A stretch of DNA of 64,000 nt from Holacanthus passer. Lineage: Eukaryota; Chordata; Actinopteri; Pomacanthidae. Made by a program: the position numbers and the translations under genes. The notes below the pieces were generated by a model. It worked only from the letters and a program-made list of their open reading frames with translations, had not been told where the DNA came from and did not search any database. This document shows, in pieces, positions 1-13,490 of this stretch (within the stretch, counting starts at the first letter, position 1; every line of letters begins with the position of its first letter). The stretch is taken from contig JAFREQ010000037.1 of the NCBI GenBank assembly GCA_025331565.1, positions 2,542,001 through 2,606,000 on the forward strand, read 5' to 3'.

Positions 1-2899
1 GGTGAAGAAGCTTTATACCTCAGTTAATAGAGTACTGCTTTGTCCTCTCCCATCCTGCTTTCTGAATGTTTGACCATAGCCTCCACACGTTACTCGCCCC
101 CGTCGCACTTGTGTCTTTGTGAACGGTAACAACCAAAAGGATATGATGGGAGGGCAAGAGGTGTTTCTCCAAACACTTTGCAAAGTGCTGAGAGGTTTAA
201 TAGAACTCTGTAGAGTTCGGCAGGGTTGCAGTAAAGTTGCAATGAGTCCAATAAGGATAACGAAATGCAGACCATCTTTAAGTATTAACTTTATATGCCT
301 CCGGCTTGACTTGATGTATATAAAAAGAGACTAACAAGTCGGAAAAAAATAATGATAGCATCTATGGTCAAGGCTCTTGCAGGTCTGAAGCATGTCTCAT
401 GAGCTAAAAGGATAATTTGATAGTCATTGCGTGATGCATGCATACACAGGCAGATTATAAAACCAACATATCCAGAAATGGCAGTGAGATGGATGCTACT
501 ATCCCATGGAGCTTCTATTTATCCCATGGACTTGCTGGGCTCTGAGAGATCTGGCACACAAAGAAGCATCCCTTGGTCAACAGGGACCACAAGAACAGAA
601 CAGTCAGGTTTCTCGCCAACACCCATGCTGATCTGAAAAAATGCCCAAAATACGAGCTCTGAAATAACTTATTTCCAAACAGATGGTATTGAAGCGAGCG
701 AGGGCCTGTATTTTGTTTAACTTCGCATCCACAGGATTTAGCCTGCTGAAATGCACATACTGAAGCGTTTTACGGAGTTACATCACCTTGGCACCTGGAG
801 GGCAAAAACTCTAATCAGACTACAAGTGTGAGTAATTAAACTGAAAATGCAGGCGCAGCCAATGGCCAGTATCTGCAGCAAATGTGCCTAATTAATGATG
901 CAGTGCTGCAACATTATGAGAGCACAATGAGCAAATGTATCAGCTCCACTCAGATGAACCCTGGACACTGAAATGAATACTGGCTACAGAGTGCCTATCA
1001 CCTTTCAGCAAGGCTCCTAAAAATAGCAGCATTAAGTGAGGTACAGCAGAATCTGCATTACAGCCCTGTCAAATCAAAACCCCTCATGACTCCACTAAGG
1101 TATATAATTACCGGTGCGCCTACAAGCCTCTTACTATCTGCTATTTCTGCAGTCTTTTTTGTTCACTACAAGAAATAAAATGTGCTATAACAGCTGACAT
1201 TTGAGCCTCACAGGAAAACAAAATTATTTTAAATGCAAACTTTTTTTGACATGACTTGAGCAGGGATGTGGACGCCTGCCCGAGACTCTATCAGCTAAAA
1301 AGAAAAGTCGACATAAAGCGTCGCGCAGGCATGTTCCAGCTCCAGCGCTGCTCCCCCCCACCCCCGGGTTTGAGAGGAGACTGAAAGACTGGTTTATCCC
1401 ACAAGATGAAGCGGTCAGTGCAGCTCTGTGCTCCTGCAAGCACAGGGGGGAGTCCACACAGCGCACCGCTTGGGGTAAGATATACACTGGAGAGACACGC
1501 TGGGATCATTAGAGACCTAAGACTCCTAAAGAAAGTGAGAAATAGCCATGAACTACACTGCGGCAGGTGGATAAACAGACCTTCACTTGAATTATGGGAG
1601 GATTTTTTAAGCGAAAAGGCTTTTCTGTCTGTTTGGAGCCGCCTTTCAACCGAGTGTGAATGAGCTTCTCCTGATTTGGTCTAATGTTGTTGGTTTTTTC
1701 AAATGCTAATGCTGTTCTATACAGATGGCAGAAGTAATTTCAAGGTCCACATCCTGTGTCGAAAGTTACAATTGACAAGTCAAATTAGGATCTTTTTGAA
1801 GACTGGTTGATGTCTCCATGCTTGTTTTGTTTCGAAACAGCACACAATTTGGTAAAGAAATAAAAAAGTACAAACTGAGCACTTAGTGACAAAAATCAAG
1901 TCTGCATAAATATTCTTGGAACTGCACATCCTGTCTTCCATTCAAAACAACATTAAAAAGAAGATTCTGGACTTTTATCAATATTGTAAGAATACAATTT
2001 TTCATTTTATAAAAACCATAAAATGCTGCATTCTCTATGTACCAAGCCAGTGTTTTCAAATGCTTTTCCTTTCTATAAATACTGTAAAGCTCTGTTCAGT
2101 CTGTGTGTACATATTTCAAGAGGTAAAATCGATGCAGCCTTTCTGTCAATGTTGTAGTTCACACACATTCTCTATTTCCTCTGTTTTCTGTTTTGAAGGT
2201 CCAGCTCTCATATACTGAAGTTATACTACAGACTAAAAACAGTATGGTAGAGAATCAAACAAACAGTAAATGTGTCAAGAAGAAATTCCTCCAGCAAGTT
2301 GGTATCTCTCCTGCCACATTTACCTTAAAACTAGCGAGAATAACAGCTCAGTATCTATTTCATCAGTCCCAGTGCCTGTGAAATGGGCAGACGTACAAAG
2401 ATTTGCTTTGGATCTTTGTAGCAGGTACATGCACACATCATATTTGTGAAAACTAAGACTTCAACCCCCCCCCCAAAAAAAAACATTCTTGAAATGCCTT
2501 TTTTAGGCCAATATTTATTCCCTTTGGCATTTATAAAATGATTTAATTTTGTTATTTGATTTACTTGTTTGTTATGCAGTAATGTGAGAGATGAAAAAGT
2601 GTTTCTGCTTCATGGACACAGACAGACAACATTAATATTCATGAGTTAGATGATTAATTACTTACATGGATGAGTCATGTTACTAAAAACTGTTCCTGCA
2701 GCCAAATATAAAAGTAGAATACCAATGAGCACAGAAGTTGGGCTCAATACCTGATGTGGTGTCTTCTGTCTCTCTGTCCTTTTACTTATGCAAGAAGACA
2801 CGTCACACACCCACAGATCAATAAAATGCAAACACAGTGGCCATTAGTAGTTTAAATGTTCCTTGCATACAACAGCAATCAGCATTTGCTCTACGCTGT
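1..2899. other. Unique AT-rich non-coding DNA, part of the downstream klhl29 intron
   Basis: I see no protein-like reading frame, no strong splice-site pair and no recognisable repeat. There is a short C-run followed by an A-run at about 2466-2483. If the exon at 26 kb is assigned correctly, this is intronic to the minus-strand gene. No later KLHL29 exon (BTB or Kelch coding) is visible anywhere from 1 to 26054. Confidence 0.6.
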
Positions 2900-2914
2900 A
2901 GTTACGTTCAAAAC

Positions 2915-3075
2915 TAGGGGTGAAGGTAATAAATTACATTTACTCTTGTTAGTGTAACAGTCGTTTTTGTGTGTACTTGTACTTGCTTTTTCGTGTATTT
3001 TTAAAAATAGGTATTTTACTTTTATTTAAGTACTTTTTATCACAAGTAGTTTGCTACATTTCAAGACGCATCCAG
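2915..3075 (+). repeat. Dispersed repeat fragment with TACTTTTA/TTAAGTACTTTT motifs
   Basis: The stretch has alternating tactt, acttgt and ttaagtactt words, including GTATTTTACTTTTATTTAAG. The same wording recurs at 13715-14315 (TACTTTTACTTTTTAAAAG, ATACTTAAGTA). This is the flavour of a repeat family very common in percomorph genomes. I cannot name the family or fix its ends. Confidence 0.45.
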
Positions 3076-3530
3076 TAAAAGTCACATGAAGAAGTCTGAT
3101 AAAGCATGTGAGAAAGGAACAAAAGAAAGGTGGCTGCAATAGAAGCTGCTGGTGTGTGAGGTGACACTGCACTCGGCTGACACTGTGGAAAACATACAGC
3201 ACATGTTCAATGTGTGCGCTCAGTGCCTGAGCGTCAGCGGGTGTTCAGTCCCACCCCAGCCAGGGGTAGCAGTTAGTGAATAGTAAAACAATGCACAACA
3301 ATGCAATGGAATTAAGGATGACAACATTATGGGTTAAGGTTAGCATTATTGCTGCGTTAAAAACAGGTTGCATCTACCTGAGCTAATCACTGGTTTAATG
3401 CACCACCTGGCGAGCATGTTAAGTGACCCAAATCAAACACACCCACAATGTTAAGCGACCAATATGTGCATGCTGGGTCTGACTAACATGCTCAATGCTA
3501 AAATGCTCCCAGTGGGTCCTCCAGCAGGAA
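3076..3530. other. Non-coding, no feature recognised
   Basis: Mixed-composition sequence with scattered GTTAG/TTAAGTGACC words, possibly old repeat debris. No coding signal. Confidence 0.4.
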
Positions 3531-3610
3531 CAGGCTGAATGGACTGGTTATAGTGGGACAGACAGGCTGAGTGGACTGGTTATAGTGGGACAGACAGGCT
3601 GAGTGGACTG
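3531..3610 (+). repeat. 32-bp minisatellite, 2.5 units
   Basis: Unit one is at 3531-3562 and begins CAGGCTGAATGGACTGGTTA. Unit two at 3563-3594 differs only by GAGTGG for GAATGG, and a 16-bp third unit ends at 3610. The near identity between units points to recent tandem duplication. Confidence 0.9.
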
Positions 3611-6229
3611 ATGAGCGGTGTGGTTATATGATGCATTGAGAATGAACAAGTTGAACCTCGAACAGACAGTGAAGGACTCTGAGGTGAACCAGACTCACAG
3701 AGCGATGTCCAGACAGGTGAGAACAATAACTCACCACTGATTGTCTCTCTACAGGAGAATGTCGGCGACTATTGCGTTGCCTGGCAACACATTGTTGTGT
3801 GTGTGTCTGTGTATGTTATACATGTTGTGTAAAAGCTGCAGTCTCTCTGTTGCATTAATATGTGTGTCTAATGTTAGTTCTATAACTAATGTCAGGCTAT
3901 TTAATTTGCCTGGCCTAATAATGCCTGTTACACTCTCCGTGTTGTTCCCTTTTTTATTAATTGTTGGTAATTTTTGTTTAACTGTCTGAGTTTTTCTGGT
4001 TTATTGGAATGAGGCTACATTGAAAAAGGTGGTTGTATATTTATAACTGCTAATCAGCTGTATGCACCGGCTGCAAAGTACCATTCATTGTTGGTTTGGA
4101 CATAAGTGCTCGGTGGCGTGACATCGTTCCACTTGTGAGTACGTTGACATTTAATGCAATTTATTCTTGTACTGTTTCCTGTTCAAAACCAGCTCTTTAG
4201 AAAAACATGCACTTTTATAGAAAACAATGCCCATGAAATGCATCATCTACAATGAGAGTTCTTTTGAAGCAGCTGTTGTATTCTGAGTAAAGTTTGTTGG
4301 GGACTTTATCTAAAGGTCCCTCTTCCTGACCAGGAGTGTGCACAGCCCCTTTACTGTATCTGAATGAGGTAATGATGCCACTGGAGGGAGGCTTTAAAGA
4401 CACTCCTGCTGCCGGTGGCAGCACCCGTGCTGTACATAGATTCCTATTTCCTTACACAAGCCTGCACAACTGGTTCCCTGTGCACTTGTTGACAGGAGCT
4501 TGTAATCTGAAATAGTCTGCAGGGTTGAGCTGTTAAGTCCCTTGTAGGAACGGGATATGGTGGGAATGGGAGGACGAAGACGAATAAGAGGGTACATCTT
4601 CCCTCTGAAGCTTATTGAGCTGTCAGGTTTCAGTCCTATCAGAGAGCATTGATTTCCTGTCACATATTCGACTGTATGTGCTTTAACATCCGTCTCTGAC
4701 AAGAGCGCTTCGCATAATGGGGCCTGCTTTGGTGGTTATGACCGCATCAGGAAGCCCGTCCACATATTGATCTGTGTTGACGCCGTGCATAGTCCTTTAT
4801 TTAAATTGATCCATAACAGAGTAGCCAAGTGCTGGCTTCACACTCTGATCTTTAATGGAAACTATCAGACTGCAGATTGAGCGAGACACAGCGGAGTCAT
4901 CACAAGCTGTGACATGAGGCTGACACAGAGACAACTAATAGTGCTAATATGTCCGGATGTGGAGATTTAACATTTCCCTTTTGCAGCGTATTCTCTGTGA
5001 ATTTTGAAGAGCTGACTTGAAATTATATTTTGGCATTAGCATTTCAGTGACCTTTCCAGCACTCAATTCAGCCGTCAAAAACTATACTGCTGGGAAGCAA
5101 TGAACCAAAAGCAGCAGACACACTTAAAACAACTGATTAAATGGATGTTGTAAACTCCTTTTTGGCATTTACTAAACACAACATTTTTGCCGCTTACAGT
5201 TGCGTGAAAAATATATAGAGCACAAACATCTATTTAAACCAGAATGTAAGATAAATTCTGCTTTAAAATGCCCCAGAAATTGTAACCTGTAAACTGTATA
5301 ACGGAGGAGTTGTTGCGTTATATTAATACTAATCTTAAGCAATGAGAGAAGACAATAAATAGGCTGTGTGTCCCATAGAGACCAGGCCTCATAATGGAGA
5401 TATACAATGTGCATGCAGAGGACATTGCTTGCGAGAACAGTCACAATCTCTTGGCCATGCCCGGACATTAGTGAGAGTCATTAGGCTCATTTAAATGAGG
5501 TCGTTAAGCCGATGAAATGAGGCCATATATTTGAGTGCAGAAACAAAAGAAAGAGCCCCCCATTTCTCACTGGCACGCAACCTCTTCCGAGTCAAGTACG
5601 CCATAACTCTGACTGGAGGGAAGGGCCTGGCTGAGGCATTTTGGGGGGCCAAGAGTCACCGGCTCCAGGCACTTCACCACGTCCTCTGTCACTGTCAAAT
5701 AAACTTTAATACCGGCTATAACCGCAGCAACAACTTCAACGTGCTGTTAGTGTTGTGTGCAGAACTTGATAATGCGGCCATTAGGATGCTTTAATTAGAC
5801 TATTTTGTTTTTTCCCCAAAGCTGGCATTATTAAACCCGCGGTGACTCATCAGAGCCAAAGAGGGTCTTTCTTACCTACAGCTCTCTGGCAAACACACTG
5901 TCTCTACAAACACATATATTGTATTTACAGTAAACCATTTCAAGCAATGCATCAGCTTTTAACCAGGCATGCATGCTCTTATAAAATACATTGGATAGTT
6001 ATATCAAAAGGAATAGAACTACATGAAAGTCTCAACAACAATTAGCAATTGCAGCACCGGAATAAATGCAAAATAAGCCAACAAGTCCTTCAAATTAAAC
6101 AACAAAATTTATACTTTATAACTGCCCTCCAGAATAACACACAAGCATTTTCTGATCTGCCGCCCCTATTGGCAGGATGCTATAATCTGTCAAGGCAAAA
6201 ACCAAAAAAACATTTTCTGATTTAACACT
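3611..6229. other. Unique non-coding DNA
   Basis: No exon-like frame or repeat is recognised. AT-rich blocks with TAATTA-type words occur (for example 5470-5540 and 5790-5830), as expected of intronic DNA; this alone is not evidence of function. Confidence 0.5.
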
Positions 6230-6400
6230 GTTGTTAAGGTTTGGATAGACTCAGGCACAAATGAAGTTGATTAGGGTTTGGGAAAGATCAGGGTTTGGGT
6301 TAAAACAAGCTCTTGATTAAGCTTACGGGACCTTCGCCATGGCTACACTAATTACCACTTGGTTGATTGTGGTCATGGTTAAAAGAAGCCAATTGGCAGG
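6230..6400 (+). repeat. Probable dispersed repeat with GTTAAGGTTTGG / AGGGTTTGGGTTAAAA
   Basis: The run of GGTTTGGATAGACTCAGGCA, GATTAGGGTTTGGGAAAGAT and CAGGGTTTGGGTTAAAACAA resembles a dispersed repeat often met in perch-like fishes (recalled). It is single copy in this window, so the sequence itself cannot prove repetition. Confidence 0.4.
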
Positions 6401-8244
6401 AGTCATAATTCCTCCAGCCACAAGAGGTCTTCGTCACTCGAACATAACATGTCATTATCGAGCATTTGCTTGCAACAACTGATGCTGTCGTTTTTTCCTG
6501 GGAAGGTTCGTCTCATCATGTATTCGTTTTTTAAATTCGATTCATATTAGAAAGCTGGAAGTCAAAGATTATTAGTGGGAGGAGTGTAAGACAAGAAGGA
6601 CAAAAAGAGATGACACATGCAAGTAATGGCGAGATAATGAGAGAAAGAGATAACAAAGACGGAAAGATGGAGGGAGAGAGCTCATTGTTCAGCATTTATT
6701 GTTGCACCTCTGCTGTGAGGTGCCTAAACACGTTGAGAAGTGACAACAGTCACTTGGTTTCGAGACAAATCCCGCTTAAGTGCTGATCTAGGATTATGAC
6801 GCTGATTAAAAACGGTGTTCCTTTTGTTGCTCGAGCCTGATGAATCAGTCAAGGGTGATACAGCCAGAAGATGTGCCCTGGAATTAATCACATCCCACCT
6901 CTTTGTTTTTGATCAAACTGGGTCCTCTTTTCCTGTATTGCCTCATTTTCTGTGCAGAGTACTAAGACTGAGGAGGAGCTCACAAAACATTCACAGCATC
7001 TCATCTCGAGATGAGACGGATGAATTATTAATTAGCGGTGTCTTTGCAAACTGTAGAAAATATAAAATCGTCGTGTTTGTGGGCTATGCAAGGTTTAAAT
7101 CTTTTATCTCTTGCAGGTTTTCTCCTTTTTTTTCGCCGATTGCTGCAGCCGGGTGCAGCTCCATTGAAAATCTGGCGTATGGTAAATAGCCCTTAAATTA
7201 GGTCCCTGGCCTTCCAGCTTGGTTATCTGTGATGATCGGAACAGTGTGTGCTGCTTGAAAAGACCCATTTTCCCTCTGGCACATCATTTAACATGTCTCA
7301 TTTACCAGGAAAATATGCAGGTCACACACCAAGAGATTTCTGGTCACATCCTTACCTCGCTCAATACAAATTTAAAGGATTTGAATTAGAACAACTATTA
7401 CATTTCTTCCTCTCCTTGTGTTTCCGCCTGATAAATATTAATGTTTTCTTTTTCTTTGACCACAATAAATTTTAAGTAGGTGCCTTCAGCAGAAAAAGAA
7501 AAAAAAAATAGTCTTTTTACTTGGTAATGATAGCTCAACCTAGATCTTTGAGGGGCACGTTCATATAAAATAAGGAACACTGGATACGGTAGAAGGAACA
7601 TTACGCCAGGATGTGAACAAGAGGAGGCAGAATCACTAACTCAAGCCATTGCAAAATGTCAGCTTGCAAGTTGGACAGAGAAAAAACTGGAGTGTGTCTG
7701 CTTTCTAGACAGTAAGCAAAAAAGTCATTTAGAATCTCCCTCAAAGTCAAGAGCCACATCATCTGAAAGCTATTCATGCCGTGTCTGAGTTTATATTTAA
7801 CACTTTTACCCCGACAAAGACCAAAATGTTTAGGTGTCAGCCATTCAATAATAAAGGCCTTCATATTCAGACTGGCTTGGTATTTTCTTTCAAGCTTTCA
7901 ATGCTGATGGTTGATTACGGTGGATTAAGTTCATCAGACCTTGAGACTTTCAAGCTTATTCAAGCACAAAAAGTAAAATTGTGACAATTAGTGTACAAAA
8001 GCATAACGAACAAGATAAAAGTCTAAATGTCTAGGGGATAAAAGACAGTCTTGTCCCCAGGGATTGATTTGTTGTATAACGTATCCAACTATTGCATTAA
8101 AATTGATGCATTAGGGCTCAGCTGATAATGTTTGGAAACCTATGTATTGAAAGCAGCTATAAAGGATATTCTTATAATAACCATGCATCAAATGGCAATG
8201 TGAAAACAATGTGAGAATGTGAAAGGGGTCACCTATAATGACGA
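6401..8244. other. Unique non-coding DNA
   Basis: No coding signal on either strand. Several reading frames of 65-125 codons exist here but have no domain, start context or splice signals. Short A/T tracts are present at 7497-7509. Confidence 0.5.
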
Positions 8245-8500
8245 ACCTACACAGAATTATCACCTGAATCTGCAGCTCTCCTCAGCTTCAGGAGCTTTAT
8301 GGTGAGTCTCAGCTGTTTAACTGTGCAGCTTTACTGTTTTGGTTCACCCTCACTGCTCTCATGGTATAAATTTTGGCCGCAGCAGGCAGCTGTTTTCAGT
8401 GGAAAAGCTCTAAAAAAAAAACTCACTGCAGCGACTTGCTGGTGAACTTAGAAATATGACTCCACTGATAAAGTTGCTCCATAACAGCTGAATGAGCAAA
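8245..8500. repeat. Possible dispersed repeat (GGAGCTTTATGGTGAGTCTC type)
   Basis: The stretch with AGCTTTATGGTGAGTCTCAG, CTGTGCAGCTTTACTG and CATAACAGCTGAATGAGC recalls a short interspersed family of percomorph genomes. It is single copy here, so this is recognition from memory only. Confidence 0.35.
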
Positions 8501-8844
8501 ATAAACAATTGGTGTCAATCAAAATAAGCTCTGTCAATACCTATATATACCTCTCTGACCGTGCCTGGACAGTCTCGCCCGTTTCTCTTTCCTCTTTCCT
8601 CTGTCAGAGGTCTAATCATAAATAATATCCTCGTGCTTGTTGTTGGCTCATCCACAGTCCATAATGTCCAGATCAACAGGTGGCGCACCTCCTTCCACCC
8701 AGGTTCCCTCCTTAAGTACATTAACACGTCCGCCCTATAGCTGCTGCTATCCAACATTTCAGTTGAATTTGACTCCATAGTCTTATCTGGATACTCAACA
8801 TTCAGATACAATCCAGATACAAAACACTTTACTGATTTGTTAGA

Positions 8845-9327
8845 TGCAAACCCATATTCCAAGAAAGGTGAGATGCTATGTAAAATGTAAATAAAAACAG
8901 AATTTAATCATTTACAAACTGTTTACTGACTGAATGTTTTATGAAGAGTTGTTCCTGAGTCCATGTAGTAATCTCCTTTATCCAATCATGAGTTTCACAA
9001 AGTGTTGAACCTCTCTCCATCCGTACTCATGAACGACGGAGCCTTTCCAGGATGAACCTTTCATACCCAATCATGATACTATCACCTGTTACCAATGAAC
9101 CTGTTTACCTGTGGAATGATCCAAACAGGTGTTTTTGGATCAGTCCACAACTTTCAGTCTTTTGTTGCTCCTGACTCAACTTGTTTGAAACGTGTTGCTG
9201 CCATCAAATTCAGAATAAGCAGATATTTACAAAAAGTTGATGAGGTCAAACACAAAAAGGATTAGCAAATGGTCACATTTTGTTTTATTTATGTTTTACA
9301 CAGCTTTTTTGGAATCAGGGTTGTATT
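8845..9327 (+). mobile_element. MITE copy A with CAAxCCxxATTCCAAxxAAG termini
   Basis: The left end (8845) reads TGCAAACCCATATTCCAAGA. The right end (to 9327) reads CTTTTTTGGAATCAGGGTTG, which is its imperfect inverse, so terminal inverted repeats are visible. The interior contains a block at 9044-9155 shared almost base for base with copy B at 41227-41338. There is no transposase frame, so it is non-autonomous. This terminal sequence resembles a family abundant in teleosts; I do not assign a superfamily. Confidence 0.75.
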
Positions 9328-9344
9328 CATCACTATTGACAAAC

Positions 9345-9950
9345 CACTAAACCCAACAAGATCAGTTCTTGTTGAGCTTCCCTCACAAATCAAACGTCAT
9401 GAATTTGCCACCTTCATCCAAGGCGAGGTCTCTGATATTAGAAAATAATTAACAATTTCACACCAATCACACCACTGAGGGCAAGAAGCATAGTTTTTCA
9501 CCTAACACCTTTAATCATGTAGAAGAAGTGATACAGCAGCTAAGTTCCTCCACCTGCACCTTGATCCAGTTCCCACTAAAATTTTCGAGCATGTATTCCA
9601 CTGTTTGTCACATGACATATTGAATAAACAGTTCATTACAATCAGGAGTCTTTACCTCTTCCCTCGAGCATGCTATTATTACACCAGTACTGAAAAAGAA
9701 CAACTTAGACCCATCTGTGATAAGTAACAACAGATCAATCTCAAATACCCCTTTTCTTTGTAAATTACTTTAGGATTAACCACAGCTCTCGCAAAAGTAA
9801 TCAGTGATTTACAGATCAACAGTGCTGTAAACAAACTCTTCACTTTAGTATTACCAGAGCTGACAGGAGGACATATTACTCAGTAGACTGCTAAATTCAG
9901 TTGCTGTGTTATTAACTACCTAAAAGGTGTCTCTTGACAAATTTTGTCTC
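9345..9950 (+). mobile_element. Decayed L2-like LINE fragment (endonuclease-RT linker and RT)
   Basis: Pieces of a reverse-transcriptase polyprotein can be read in order across shifted frames: EFATFIQGEVSDIRK near 9400-9445, LDPVPTKIFEHVFHCLSHDI near 9562-9621, HAIITPVLKKNNLDP near 9668-9715 with VISNNRSISN following, and LAKVISDLQINSAVNKL near 9788-9838. These match the conserved order of fish L2/CR1-type elements. The LSAAFDTVDH catalytic-block region is degraded to LPELTGGHIT with a stop soon after. There are several frameshifts and no full RT, so it is inactive. It begins within about 20 bp of the end of MITE copy A. Confidence 0.72.
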
Positions 9951-12900
9951 TGGCATGTAGTGGAATAAACATAAGCAGCATAAAATTAAAATACTCAAAG
10001 TAAAGGCACATAATTGTATTTAAGTACTTTAGCGAATGAACTTTGCAACTGTGCACCAGTAATGCCAAGGCAAACCCGACACCTAGTTCCCTTTATCAAC
10101 AGACATATTGGAAAATCCACAGGAATTTCTAACATTTTCATCTTTTTGTGTGAATCCAAATAGTTAAAATAATTTGCCCTTAAAGCAGGTTTGGACACAG
10201 ACTGGTGGTCAATGCCACTTGCCAGGGCAGAGAATTAAAAATCTGGTGTGCTTCGAGACTATTCAGTTTGGTATTTCTATATCTTTCTTTTCTGCGTGTG
10301 CGTAGTGAGAAACATCATTTACCTCTAATCTAATCATACGGTAGTATGCTTTCAAAGAATGCGGTATAAGAATTCTGCCTTGATGCAGGGTGAGGGATTC
10401 ACAAAGCGGGGGCCAGTCCGAGATGTCCTGCTTCCTTATTTGCGTCAAGCTCATATTGTGTAGGCATCAGGGTTCAAGTCAGCCGCTGTCGCTCAATGAA
10501 GCTGAATTCGCAGTTTATACAACGGCGCTCATTCATTTTTTACCCTCGTCAAGATAATCACTCTGCTGGGGAAACACAGACACACCCACATGGTCTTCGC
10601 TCTGCTTTTATTCTCCCGGGAGACAAAAACAAACAAACACATGCACATAAACCCCACGATGCTCTGCATAAAATGTTTCATTTCCAAGTTGGCAGACGAA
10701 AATTCGCAGTAACAAGACAATCACCCTCATTTTCAATAATCTCCATTGTGGGTTCACAACGTGATAATTCAGTCGATTTTCAATTGGATTGTTCCGGACT
10801 TCCTGTGATTTGTGTGGAGCAGCCTTGAATGTCCTTCAAGAAAGAATACTTGCAAAGACTATTCATGGCTGCGAGTCAACAAACAGTTGACTACAAAGCA
10901 CAATAAACATTGCGCTCGCTGCACCCTTGGTTAAAGTCAGCCCATATTCTCTGTTCGAGTGGTATCTGACATAGCTTGCTTGTTGAAATGTAATTAAAAT
11001 TTCAACAATACAAGTCTTTGATTGCGTCAAAACCCAGAACGCCCTTTCAAGCTGCTAAAGTACACTAACATCCGCTTGCTGTCAAACCTCTGAGCCAAAC
11101 TGAAAAATGACATGTTTAGTCTAATAGTTGGAGGATTTCTTGTGTTAATGAAAGACGTGGTCTTTTCAAATACAGAAAGCAATCACTCATTCGTTCATTC
11201 ATTCATTTCCAAATAGCTGCCACTATCGCATAAAGACTAGGTCATTTAAGGTGCTGGCAAATGATGTGCCTTTTCCAGCAGTAGTAGATTAACACAACTG
11301 TCTGGCAGTCCACGTCCTTCATTTGAACAACATTCAGTATTTGCATTTCAATTGCTGACACATGCTGTTAAAGGTCTTTTTTACTGCGATGAAATGCTAT
11401 GCTAATGTTTTCCCAGTGCCCCTTTTGTGATAGTTGTGAACCTCATGGCCAGGTTTGTCTGAGGACTAATGCTGACATCAGGATCAAATCATGACATCAC
11501 TGGATCATCGTATCTGCAGACGTTAACATTTGAACAGCGCTGCAAAAAGGAAACAAGTCCACAATAAATCCCGGCCCTAAAAATAACACATGCAAGCGCT
11601 GTGTACTGACGGCGCTTGGCTCGCGTTTGACAATATTTATTGGCCCCTCAGATGCACGGCACTTCCCATAATGCCTCATGATGAAATGGTTCCAATTTCA
11701 ATCTGACCTTGAGAGCGTTCTCTTTATGCGCAGTTCTGACATACATCAGGAGACACTCAAGATGTGGCGGGACTGCGCAAACAGCACCCCCCCCCCGAAA
11801 TCAGCTTCTTAATTGAGACGGCAGCTGGAGAATTTCCAACAACAACAAAAACAACCTCGATGCATAAAGGAAGCCTGCGCTGTGGGACAGAGACGTCTTT
11901 TCTTTCTTTTTCTTTTTTTGAGCAAAATGGAAATATGACTCAAACTGGGCTGACATTTAGGCTATAGCTCACAGTAATAGCACCAGTAATGGATCAAATG
12001 AACAGGGGATGTCATAATGGAAGGGGGGAGCAGGCAGCGATACAACAATCATACCTTGCAATTTCATTTGTGTCAAATCACGACACGCACACACTCTCTC
12101 CTTCTCTTTCTAAATGACAGGCAATGACAGACAGAACGTCCTGGCACGGACCAACACTGAATCAAACACGCCAAGTGGAACTGAGAACACAGAGATCAGT
12201 ACATCTTAAACAACACAGGAGGTTTAACCTCTTCCTTAACTGATACTGATGATAAACGGCTATGATGAGAGTCGGGACACACCAAGTTGCTCAGACACCT
12301 GTATAGTAATTTAGGACATAATCACCCCAGTATGTAAAGAAGCGTGCCACTTCAGCACCAAGCAATTATAAAGTAATTACTTGATTTAATAAAGCTGTTA
12401 CACTGACAATGATTGATTATAGTGAAATTAGTTTACTTCTAGTTTGTTGAAAATAACTTTATAGGTGATGTCACTGCTAATGAGTTTGAGTGCAAAATTA
12501 AGCAGCAAAAAAATGAAAATTAAATAACGTTAATTTGAAGCGTTGGTGTTTCTCCAGAGAGCAGAACTTCATTTTACATGGAGCAATATTATTTATACAG
12601 AACATCCACTACTTTGTCACCAGAATCTTAAGGTGTTACCAAAATAGAGGTTTATTTGAAAAATGCGTTCTGTTACATATTACCGATCAGTTACAGATTA
12701 CATTAAAATTGTCAACCAGTAGTGTAATCCACCAGATTAATCAAATTTAGTAATCATAATCTAATTGCTTTCAATTACTTTTGGATTGCTTTGCCTCTAG
12801 ACTCAGTAAAATATTATGTTGAACAGACAATTTATTCCATTCCAATTTGCAGACTAATTTGAACAGGGATATTATCCTCCTCTTCAAACATTATCAACTG

Positions 12901-13490
12901 TTATTTCCCAGAAGTATCTAATCTGATTACGGTTGCAATATAGCTGGCAGTGCTGTTATTAGAGCAGAATTACAAAGGAATACAAACTGTGTGGCCTTTG
13001 TTGACGAGTCACATTTTGGTGCATTTTGTGGCTGCAGAGGCTTTGAAACATGCATCAGGGATGAGGATGGATTTAAAGGTGTCGGTAACTCTGATTGAAT
13101 GCTGTTGATTATAGCAGGTGAAGACTGGAATCGAGCACCAGTGGAGCAACCGTTGTAAAAAAAGGATTAGAGAATTGTTGCCGAGGCAGTCAAGAGTCAT
13201 CTGACGAAATCTTCAATTCACTCAGCAAGGCACAACCTAATTCATAACAATTCATATAACCCGTCTTTGTGACATAATAACCACAGTAATTCGAAGATAT
13301 TTGCTATGATTGCATCTATTGCTTGGATTGGTGAAATGTTTTACTACTTTCTTTTATGGAAACACATCTTAAAATTTGTGTGCAAGATGCAGTAAATGTC
13401 CCCACTATGATACACAGGCCCGATTTATTGTTTCAATTGTTTCCAAACACACAGCAGTTTCTCAAAATGTTCTTCATTGTCATGAATGAT
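9951..13490. other. Unique non-coding DNA with a little repeat debris
   Basis: No exon is recognised. At 12640-12810, CAGTTACAGATTACATTAAAA and TCTAATTGCTTTCAATTACTT words suggest an old dispersed repeat of the GTAATCxxATTAC type. A C-run lies at 11788-11797 and a CATT-rich patch at 11188-11209. Otherwise plain. Confidence 0.45.
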
